Shown here: piece after piece, positions 33,601-45,600 of the stretch
How the letters are laid out: each line of letters opens with the position of its first letter
How positions within the stretch are numbered: the stretch's first letter is position 1
From: Patiria pectinifera
Taxonomy: Eukaryota > Echinodermata > Asteroidea > Valvatida > Asterinidae
Direction of reading: 5' to 3'
DNA: 64,000 nt
Assembly (NCBI GenBank): GCA_029964075.1
Contig: CM057140.1
Span: forward strand, 14,092,643-14,156,642
Made by a program: the position numbers and the translations under genes
The notes under the pieces: generated by a model
What the model was told of the DNA's origin: nothing
The model's database searches: none
The model's input: only the letters and a program-made list of their open reading frames with translations

Positions 33601-36600
33601 TCGACCTCATCCCTCTCATATTTAGCAATTTTTTCTCTGAAACTGTCCACCTTAACAATGGCAATGAGGTTTTTCTATCAATAATTCTCCCTTAGAAATG
33701 TATAAAGTTAGATTTTGTTATATTTTAATTCAACCTAGATTTAACCTCTTATAATCGCAATGATAAAAATGCTGTGGGAGAGACGATTTTTGTTTCTTAG
33801 CCGAATATATCAGTACCATACCAGCAAAAACTAAACAATATACAAAACACACCCATCACTTGATAATACATTAACAGCCCAGGTCATTTAATAACTACTT
33901 CATTATTACTTTGTGTGAGTGGAAACAACTTGGCACAGCATTGCCAGATTTATGCCACATCACGTAGATCTCAAACGTATAAGGACCAACTTCAATCGGC
34001 GTAAAACCCTGCCAAGAGTGATCAGAGTGGTTCAGACATCTGTACTTGGAAGTACTACTTCATTATTACATTGTGTGAGTGGAAACAACTTGGCACAGCA
34101 CTGCCAGATTTATGCCACATCACGTACATGTAGATCTCAAACGTATAAGGACCAACTTCAATCGGCCTAAAACCCTGCCAAGAGTGATCAGAGTGGTTCA
34201 GACATCTGCACTTGTAAGTACTACTTCATTATTACTTTGTGTGAGTGCAAACAACTTGGCACAGCCCTGCCAGATTTATGCCACATCACGTAGATCTCAA
34301 ACGTATAAGGGCCAACTTCAATCGGCCTAAAACCCTGCCAAGAGTGATCAGAGTGGTTCAGACATCTGCACTTGTAAGTAGGAGGTCGTGGGTTTTGAGT
34401 CCTGCTGGAGCAAGCCTGTGATGTGTTTAACAAACTCTCAACAAGAACTTTGGGTGTTGTACTTAAGGACAATTGCATGCTGGTGAAAGACACAGTTTGT
34501 GCCAATGATTTCTTCGGGAAAGTCTCAAATCTTCACTTACGGCGAGTCAAATACTACAACGGATGTAATAACGGCAATTTACTAATTGTCAATTCTGTCA
34601 AGATATTGATTTATTGACAGTATTGTCATCAATCGTTCCGACTAACAGACACGTCAAAAATCACAGAGGAAAGAAAAAACTGAAACAGCACAGAAAGAAC
34701 AAAGATGCACTTTCTCGTGGTCAGTCAAAGTCTGCTTGTTTAAACTACTGAAGCATCATCTAAATTTGGTAAGTCAACAAACTACGGCAGGCTCATCCAT
34801 TATAAAAAAGGATGTCCGTTTTGCAAAGCCAACGTTTATTAGCCCAAGTGATTGATACTAGACATCCGATGCCAGAATTTTAATAAAACGGCCATTTGTT
34901 TTAATTTGCAAAGTAAGCCCCACCTGGCTTTGTCAACTGAAACTGCATAGTGACTCCATGCTTACGCTTCATATGGGAAGGGCGGATCATCCATTGAGTA
35001 GACATTTTAGCAACGGACTAATTGCAACACAAGTGCCACTGAAGATGCGGCATAGTAGGCCTTGTTATTGCGTAGTGTGACAAACTACACTACCGGACTG
35101 ACTGTATTTTCTCTGATTGTGATCACAGGATCTGAGTTCGTCGTCGAGACTATCAACCCTTTAAAGGAATCCTTCTTTTACTGACTGCAGTTTTTCAACA
35201 TGGCTTCAGAAGATCTTCATCTTGACTTCAGACGATCTTCATTTTTAGGCGATCTTTATTCCGATATGGCCTCAGATGATTCTCAGCAAACAATCATGGA
35301 ACCATTGACCATAGTCGGCCTGGTTCTCTCAGCTCTTACCGTCGTCCCTATTCTAATCCTGAACCCTTTGTGCCTCGTTGTTCTCCGTCGCACCAACGCT
35401 ATCCCCGCAGTGACCAAGATGTTCATGGCTTCGCTCACTGTCTGCGACCTCTGTATCGGGGTACTATGGGCAGTGCCGCAGCTGGTTTCCACGATGACCC
35501 AAGCGATTCGGGTGAAGACAGTTCTGTGCCGGGCGCGGGATTTCGCCTTCCCGACGTTCTCGGCAGTGAGCGCCATGTCTCTCCTGCTGCTAACCGTGGA
35601 CCGTTTCATCGCTATCGTCTACCCGCTGCGCTACCCTAGTCTCCTGACCTCAATGAGGTCAAAGGTCATCATCATTATCTTGTGGGTGTCAACAATAATG
35701 ACATACAGTGCTGTTTATGCTGTATCTATAATTCGTGAAAAAGAAGAAATAGTTCAATTTGTTTGTGAGTATTCCTGGTGTCAACCATGCAAGACACTTC
35801 TCTTGTGTGAACTTCTCGCTACGCTGTTGATCATCCTGGTACTTTACACCTACATTCTCCGAATCGCACAGCGTCAAGCGCGGCGCATTGCTGCTCACAA
35901 TCACATCGGAAATGTCCGCGAGGGCCAGGTGATTTTGCAGGCGATCAAGACCAAATCGGCAACCACTGTTCTCATCATAACAGGAGTCGTCTTTCTCTGC
36001 TGGGCGCCTTCCCTCATCTACAACTTGTGGGCTCAGCAGGCGGGTTGGCAATCCAGCTCTCGTCAAACGGAGATCCTATTCACCATTCCTTTCCTGACCA
36101 ACAGTTGGCTGAACGCGGTCATCTATTACTGGAGAAACAGGGAGCTTCGGCAAACGCTGAAAGACGTGACAACCTCCTGTTGCCGACGTGGTCAGCACAC
36201 TGCCTCGATCTCTCCGATATAGAGTCAGAGAAGAGTCAGTGCATCATTGACCTTATGACCTTTGACACGAGGTCAACTTTACACGCACACAAATACATGT
36301 AGGCACTTTGTTAATGAAAGTCCGTTGAGTGTACGTGTGAGTACCTATACACATTCAATAGAGGACATTAGGGTCCACAATTGGGTCAATTCCCTCAGTT
36401 ACAAATCGTGTACAAAGATCAGTGGGGGTTCTTCCACAAAATTTAAATATTAACAGTAAGAAGACAATAGAAGGTCAACAATTAAAGGTGTTTACACACA
36501 CAAACTGGCATATTTGTATTGAGAATAAGGCCAATTAAAACTTGTGAAAAAACAATAAAGTTCACACACAAAAACTGAAATTGTGAGAGGAAAAAAAGTG

Positions 36601-39600
36601 AACTTGTGAGCGGAAATAACTTCAGATATAAGACAGCAACACTTGTAGTTCATTCCAGAATTGTCAGCTAAGACAAAAACAATTTGTTTTCAGAAATTTT
36701 AATTCTGTGGTATTTTTATAATTTTATTTTGCTTGAATGCGAGTTCAACGTTATTGACTCCGATGATTGTCAGTCTATATCTCTCTTAGAAATGTATAAA
36801 GTTAGATGTTGTTAAATTTTAGTCCAAACTCTTCTCTTGTTTGATATTTGATTGTAATTTACGACTAAAAACAGTTCATTATGATGAACATATATGTCCA
36901 TCTTGAATACACCGAATATCCTAATAATCAATCATTAAACGAATATTCCAATAGCTTGTTGCCGGTTGGAATATTCGAAAACCCAAAAAATAATATGCAT
37001 GTTCTCACATGACTGTGACATTATTTTATTGTAAAGTTGGTGCTTTATTGTCAGGTGCCACTGTATTTGTGGAAGCAGTTCATTTTTGCTATTAATTTAG
37101 CAGATTAAAGCCCTTGATAAAATACTTAGGCCTACTGCAAAACAATTTAGCAGCCCATATCGATCAATTTTAACTGGACGTGCTCCGCTTGCGACTATTG
37201 ACCAGCACAGCACGCAGTTGTGGTGGCAGTTTCGAACATCCGAATATTCGATCAAATGCGGTTTCAAGTATTCAAAAATTCAATTATTTGAAACCTGACG
37301 GCCCTATAGCATCTGCCACATTGCGTGCAATGTCACCCAATCTGTTAATAGAGTTCAGCAAACACCATGTAATTAAATCACTTAAAGACATCAATTATGC
37401 TATTCAGGATGACCACTTAATTACTGTCCAAACATTGAGCGATCACCGATTACTTAAAAGAACTGTCACATGCTAAACTCTACCGGAGGCGAAACTAGCA
37501 GATACTTTCGGCGGCTGTCATGGCAATGTGTTCTTGTAGATCAACAGAGGATGAATTTAATTAAATTTTTTTGTGAGTGATGTGGCAATTTTATTAAGTT
37601 AACGGCACCACAGGCAGTGTGGAGAGGATGGAATTCAAAGGCAAGTATTACAATTCGGCAAAAGGCAAGCTGCAGTGACAGAAGTACACAGATAGGATCG
37701 TCGGTCACCAAGATCTGATTTTTCAGAACAACAAGGCAGACTGTGAAAAATGCATGCAAGGAGTTACAACACCACTGAGTTTGACGGGGTGAACCTTCAG
37801 GACCCTTTTATCATCTTTGCAACAGTTCTTTTAGCGCTGACTATCCTGCTGATCCTCGTTCTGAATTTTGTGAGCCTATTCGTCCTCCGTCGCGCAACCG
37901 GCATCCAGGATACGACCCGGATGTTTATGGCCTCGCTGACTTCTTCGGATCTCTGCATTGGAATTTTCTCAGCAACCCCGAGGTTGATTTACATCCTGGC
38001 CGACAACAGCGATTCGCGAGAAGTCTGGTGTTTCCTTCGGGACTACACCCATCCGACTTTCTCAACCATCTCAGCGCTCTCGTTGCTGCTTCTGACGATG
38101 GATCGCTTCGTTGCCATGGTTCGCCCGCTGCGCTACCCGAGTCTGGTGACCAGACTAAAGGCAGAGGTAAGCATTGCCCTCGTTTGGATCCTGACTATAG
38201 CGGTCTACTGTGTCTTGTTCGGAAAATACTCCACAGAGAGTGGGTGTATGGACACCTCGTGCAAAACTTGCAGACTCGTGTTCTTCTCCATACTTGCGGC
38301 AACTCTCGTATTCATCTGGACAACCTACGTTTACATCCTGAGAGTTGCTAGGCAACACGCTCGACGAATTGCTGCCGGGAATCCCGTCGGCGGATTCAAC
38401 GGGGAGCAAAACGCTCCACAGAGGGCGAGCACAAAGTCTATGACCACGGTCTTTATTATAACGGCCACCGTTTTCCTCTGCTGGTTTCCAACGATCGTTT
38501 TTCTCCTTGTGGAGTCCAACTCACAGGGGACTATACCCAAAGGGGAGGTATTTTCGTATGCCTTGTTCCTGAGTAACAGCTGGCTGAACGTGGTCATCTA
38601 TTACGGGAGAAACAGGGAGCTACGGCAAACGTTCAAGAGCATGCTGCCTTCTCGGCCTCACTGAAATACTCTCTTTTTTGGGGCTGAGATTCTCGGCTTA
38701 GGAACTGACAGACTATGTGTATTATTTGTTGATCGACGCAATCATCATGTGCTCTTTCGCTTAATTTAGAAAATGAATGCAAAATAAGGTCAAACTCTTG
38801 GAATTACAAAAATAGAAGTGACCGTAATGTCTGTAAAAATGCAGAACTGATTTCTTTTCTAAACATTTCTCGCTTTCAAACTTAAAGTTTAAAGGTTTTT
38901 CAAGATACTTTCTTTAAAAAGGCGAAGTACCATGGCTATTGTGTCAAAGATCAATGGAAAACAAAATTAGTTATGTGAATTTTTCAAATCGAAACCAAGA
39001 GCAAATTGTAAACTTCTTAATGTACTTGTCGTTCAAAGTCTATAAAATATTTATAAAAGTGTTTTGTAGGACAAAGTTAGTAGTTTAAAAGATGCATTGC
39101 CCGCACTACTGTTGAGATTCATCCCGAAAAATAGATTTCTTTTTAAGAGGTTTGCAGCATGCAGCTTTAAATTAATTTTGTTTTGAGCTCTATGATACTT
39201 ATTTAGTTAGTTTACTAACAAAAATGAGTAAAATAAATTACCAAATTTAAATTTATCAATGACTTTTCTTAAGCTACATGTCAGTAGAATTCTTGTCATA
39301 TCTCTATTACTTTTTATGGGAACACAAATATCAGGGAAGTGCGAGAAAGGTATCAACTGCACTTTTTGAGGTGACATATTTAAGGCTCCGTTCGTTTTGG
39401 ATATTACACACTGAAGTACTTTCAAACTGTGGAGGAGAAATTTATTAACAATTGGGTGGTGCCTAGCAATTGATTTCTTAATCTTATTAAACGCGTTTTT
39501 GTCTCTCCATGTTGTGGGTCAATTTCCATGGGGTTGCCGGGCAAAAAATATTTGCCCAAACAACATCACAGTACAAGCCTGTTAAATATAAACCAGTCAA

Positions 39601-42600
39601 GCAAATAACATATTTTCAGTGGCATGGATTGTTCGTGCTTAGGAAAAGAATAATAAATTATAAAAAGTAATAATTATATTAGCATCTGTACTACATTGTA
39701 TTACATTGTGTTACATTGTATTACATTGTAATAGACAGTTCAGGGCAGTACAGAGAGAAATAGGAAGGGTGGTTTTGAATCGTTGAAGAACAACTTTGTT
39801 TGGTTAATATGTCTTCACTAAACTAGGAATTTGAAATTGACCCATTTAAAAACGGAATCTCACAGCAAAGAACATCATTTATTAACAGTTGCTATGGAAT
39901 ATCTTTTGATTAAATGTGACTTGGGATGCCTGGGCAGCGTGATTCACTTGATAGAGTTGTTTGTTTTGGGTTGGTTTTGTAACAGATCGGGGCGGAGTGA
40001 TGTCAGTTTTCATCGGATGTTATGTGTTACCATTCAGCACTCCAGACTCAAGAACTATTGAGTTTCAAGAACATAGGTCTGGGAGCAAGATAAGCGAATG
40101 TAAAAAAAAAAAAGTGTTTTTGTCAAAGGCCATGAAAAACAAAAGTCTTGGATATATGCCACTGCCCCTCCTGGTCTGTTGGCATTTGGTAATAACAAAA
40201 TCCCCATGCAACTTAAGGACAAACTGAAACATGTTTAGGACAGATCCTTGTTGAATTGTTGCAAATACTATGACATAGCCGCGACAAGTTATTCAAATGG
40301 ATTGTGACAATGGCAGTTGTCTGTCATTGTTCATCCTCTGTGATTTGTGACCCTTCTTGTGATTGACTTGTGATTGACTTGTGATTGACTTGTGAGTGAC
40401 TTGTGAGTGACTAGTGATTGACTTGTGAGTGACTTGTGATTGACTTGTGATTGACTTATGATTGACTTGTGATTGTCTTGTGATTGACTTGTGATTGATT
40501 TGTGGTTGACTTGTGATTGATTTGTGATTGACTTGTGATTGATTTGTGATTGACTTGTGATTGGCTTGCGATTGACTTGTGATAATCTTTTGATTTATTT
40601 GTGATTGACTTGTGATTGACTTGTGATTGTCTTGTGATTGAGATGTGATTGATTTGTGATTGACTTGTGATTGATTTGTGATTGACTTGTGATTGATTTG
40701 TGATTGACTTGTGATTGACTTGTAATTGACTTGTGACTGACATGTGACTGACTTGTGATTAACATGTGGTGGACATGTGATTGTCATGTGATTGTCATGT
40801 GATTAACATGTGATTAAAGAGGTTGTGGAATGCTGAAAATCGTTTTGTTTTTTATATTTTTATATTGTAGAGTAGACCCATATATAGCATAATGACAAAC
40901 TCCCATTCTTTTCTGATGTGCGTTTATATGTTTATAAAACTGAAATTCATCGAGTAATTTGTTGGTCGGCGAGCGCATAAATGAAATCAACAGTCGTCGG
41001 GCTCTTCGTAAAATCAGAAAAAGCGTGACGTAATAAACAGGACTCGTTTATACAACTGTTTACTGCTGCCCAACCCGCCCCGTCAGCACGTGTGACTCGC
41101 AGTCAAGCAGTGAAAAATCAACATTTTGTAAAAGACTCACGGAGATTGATATTCCTTCCCATTGCTTAATTTTTGGATGAGTATATTGAACAAGGACACG
41201 GTGACATCTGAGCTGTTCTTCCGTATAAATTTGAGCCCCAACTGCCCGAAAAAGAGACCAGCGAAAACACGGATACTGCAACTGGCCAGCTGCTGATGAG
41301 TTGTTCGGTCTGCGACGTTCGCGCGTGAAAAAACAGCTACGTGTTATCCAAGGACTCAAAGTATTATGTTCATGATAACATTTTTAGATGAGCATCAACA
41401 GTCCTATCGCAACTTTCTTCGTGTTTTACCGACAATCTCAAACGTTATTCTGGTAAATATTCAGTCCAAAGAGACGACAAATCGTCAGGTTGTTTTCGAA
41501 TTATACCCGTACGGGCACCATAACGCATCACGGCGGTGGATGTGTCCAGAAATAATGTTGTACGGTTAGCAGCGAGCGGGGCCCCCGGTCAGTTTGCCTG
41601 GTGCTTTTTATGTATACGTCTCGCACAAAAATTAGTCCTCTTCTCTTTTCTTTCCTTGTGCATTTTAACCCTTGTTTTAACATCCTGAAACGATAATTAC
41701 GAATTTACTTGAATTTTGAAATTGTTAACTTTATTGTTTAAAACAACGCCAGGAGACCATGTAAACCTCGGCCTATAAACGTGGCTACAAAAAAAGTACA
41801 ATTCATAAATCATAGTCATGCTCCGTTCATAAAACAAAAATCTCTGGACTTACGACATGTTCGGGATCCCGGTTAAAAACAAAATTCACTGGTCCCGAAA
41901 TTTAACGAGCACTATCATTATTTTCAGTACCTAATTAAGACTTTATTCAAGAAATTCCAGTAGCAGAGAATTTGTCATTCGATCAAAAGAAGTTCTAGGG
42001 AAAATGGAGGCCCGTCACATAATCAGCACTAACGTAAGGAAAACTACGCGGTCCTTTTTCTACGCACTTACCTTCAATTTGCAACGCGTGCGCGTATGCT
42101 GCACAGATAATGGAGGGTCGAGGATACATTTGAACGGGTCTACGGTTCTTCAAGATTGGCAATGGACAAATGGTCCAAAACAGTCTTCCCTATAAATCAT
42201 TAACAAATCATATCTCTATTCTTTCTTGTCCCTGCAATTTCAACAAATCTCTTGAGAAAAGAAGACTCTTGCCGTATGAAATGTACAGTGCATGATCAGC
42301 GCTCTATCCGTTAATTTGGCTGAAATCCGATCTCGTGTTTTCGCACGGTACCCTTCGGACAAACTGCATGGCTACGGAGGATTCTTATTCCTCCATGCTG
42401 ACGGGAAAGCTGGAAATTTATTGCAAACAAAATGTGGTGTGATTACAGCCAGCGCGACTGACACAATTATAGGCATAGGTTTGCCTTGGCCTAGTGCGTT
42501 CGCTACCCGTACACGTATCAACAACGAATTATTTTGAAATTTCAACACCGTTTACCGGTGTCAAAATCTACGGTCCCAGCGGCCGGGCCCGGGTCAGCGG

Positions 42601-45600
42601 CACAAGTACACCCGTGAATTTCCAGCCACCTTTTACATACATAGCGCGTGTCACGGTGATGCGATATGGCGATGTGCATGTGAACGATCGAACGATGTTG
42701 ATGTACGCAGACATTTCTTACTATGGTTGGCCGTTAGGGCAAACACAAAAGAATGATCCCCGATCTATAAATAAAATGATGTGTAACTATCAAAACACTG
42801 AATAATCAATAGAAAGTACCAAAAAGTCAATGGAGATATCTTCCTATTAAATTCTAAACTTGCCCATTAGAATTTCAGGGGTAAAAGCTGTTGCCAACTA
42901 CGGTTGAATTTATGGAGCATGTGGCTGCCCATACTAAATGTCGCTCAGAGTAATTGTAAACAAAGTCATGTCGTTGCGCGGAGTGATTTGCAAAAAGTTT
43001 CGCTGGAACTACGCTGCATCGGGAGTCCTGTTTATTACGTCACGATTTACTGTGTTTTGTTTGCTGCCCCCAACGACGACTTTTACACAAAATGCACGTT
43101 CGGGTCGAAACAGGACCTGAAAAACAGCTCTCAAAAGTACCTTTTGTATTCATTTCATGACAGAAACAATAGGCGTTTTTATTTCATCACACCCTAGGCT
43201 ACATATACCCGAAAAATGACGGAAATGTCTACGAGCATTCCACAACCTCTTTAACATGTGATTGACATGTGACTTACCTGATGTCCCTTGTTCACCATTT
43301 CTCGGGCTTTCTCGTAGCAGACGTAGTCCATGTCCTGCCGTTGCTGAAAGACGTTGTTGGTCTTGATGCCGATGTATGTCTGGCCCAAGGGTACCGGCCG
43401 GAACCGGCCGTCAAAGAAGAACAAGCCCATGTAAGGGTTGACGTTCAGGAACCGCGACACGTCGATGTAGTTTGGGAGCGTGGCCGAGAGGCCTACGATA
43501 CGGATCATGCTTTGAGAAGATTCCACCTAAGAAAAAGAAAATTCAAAGAAAAAATATTTGATAAAATATCCATTTTGAGTGCCAATAATCGAAATTCGCC
43601 CATTTTGATTGCACAACTGGTCGGAAATTAAACACAACCTTCAAATTTTTGGGAAACCCTTTCAGTGCCACAAAGAACTGGAAACATTTAGCATGCTCAC
43701 CGGAGCTCAAATTCGTGGCTCTTTTGACCACAGCAATCTGCACTAATGATCACCATATTGTTGTAAAGTGTCTTGCCCAAGAACACAAACAACATGTTAA
43801 AACCAGGGTTCAAACCCACATACCGATGCACATGAGTTGGACATGAGTAGGTTGCACTTGACCCTCTTCACTTTCTGCACAACTTTTCTGCTAACTTCAA
43901 AACAGCTCTACGAATGAAGCTCCAATTCACTGTTACCTGTCTAAGCGTCCGAGCCACCAGGCTTTCGATGACCGCTCCTCTGTCCTCGTGAAGCAGATGA
44001 ACCTCGTCGATAATCAGTAGCTTGACCAGCTGCGTCAGCGCGATGTCTCCTGTGCTCTTCCTGGTCACGACGTCCCACTTCTCTGGAGTTGTGACCAGCA
44101 TCTGAATTTTTTTTACAAAGAAACACAAATTAAAAGAAATTTTGAAATTCATAGCGCTCCAAGGCAGCAAATTCTGCTGAGCAATTTTTCGTGCTCAAAC
44201 AGCACCCTTAGTAGAGAAAGCATAAGGAAAACACACAATCAAAATTTTTGGCTGGTTACCTGCGTTGTTTTTTTTACAAAGAAACACAAATTAAAAGAAA
44301 TTTAAAAATTCATAGCGCTCCAAGGCAGCAAATTCTGCTGAGCAATTTTTCGTGCTCAAACAGCACCCTTAGTAGAGAAAGCATAAGGAAAAAACACAAT
44401 CAAATTTTTTGGCTGGTTACCTGCGTTTTGGCGATCTCGGACTTGGTGAGTTGCATGTCGCCGGTGAGCTCCCTCACAGCGATACCGAGCGGGGACAGCC
44501 GTCCACCAAAGTTCCGAACCATCTCAGCGGCTAGGGCTTTCATAGGGGCTACGTAGATGACCTGAAAAATAAAATCCCCAAAATTTCAGAAAAAAATAAT
44601 GTACTGCATAAAAATTAAAAATTCAGGACATCCCAAACTCTTCATATTTATAAAGGGCGCAATAACATCCCAAACTCTTCATATTTATAAAGGCCGCAAT
44701 AAAAATTGGAAACTTGTCTGGTTCCCCACCTTAAACTCATCCTTCTTGATGACTCCTTGCTCAATGTGCTGCTTGATTTCATGCAGGATAGCCAGCATGG
44801 CAATGTTGGTTTTTCCGGCGCCGGTCGGCGCGCAGATCAGGAGGTTTTCGTTGCTGTAGTAGGCAGTCTCGAAGACGATCGACTGAATGCGGTTCAGTTG
44901 ACGCGTGCCCTTGAAGGCGATCTGTGCAATCTATGGAAACAATAGAGATGAACAGTTTAAAGATTTACCGTCTGTGCTCTTGAACAAATTATTTTATTTT
45001 CTCCAAACGCATTTTGACTTTTTTTAATCATAACAATAATAAATTTGGGGGCTAATCATCCTTACTCGCAGCAGAAGCTGAATTGTGAAGGACGCAGATA
45101 GAACGTGGTCAAGCCGAAGGCATGTAAAGGCGCCTTTGGCAGCCGTCTTACAACCCACGTCTAACCACTGAGCACAGCCAGAGTTCGAGACTGTTGATTT
45201 TTTGCCGAGGGAGAGAGATGGGTGCTTTACGCACTGTACCACCCATGAATTTTTGTTGATCTTCAAACAATTCAAACTTTGTGAAGAGATCAGTCCATAA
45301 TTTAACTTGGTCCAACGTTTTTCAGTGAATAACTTTTGTAGTGCTAGAAAAATAGCAATTTTATAAACAAACAAATTTTCCTGGATGAAACTTGAAATTC
45401 AGCACCGACTGTTCACAATCAAATTTCTGAAGTTTGCTTTTATGTTTTGTACAAATGAGGATGATTGCTGTTTCCTCTGAGACTTTAGATACAGAAACTA
45501 GGTATAAACTTACTTCATCAAGTTCTGAGACAGCTACCCGCTTTTGGCCGATTGCGATTGGGGCGGGCTGCGATGGGGGGATCGTCACTTCCTCAAACAT

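Noticed and set aside
40293..40787. 164-codon open frame on the - strand with [14 protein letters not shown] repeats
   Set aside because: It is the translation of an 11-bp minisatellite. 33 bp equals 11 codons, so any frame stays open; no start context or domain.
41366..43197. Possible coding genes in the 41-43 kb block
   Set aside because: Several short frames, none over about 120 codons, none with recognisable motifs; more likely the interior of a decayed element.
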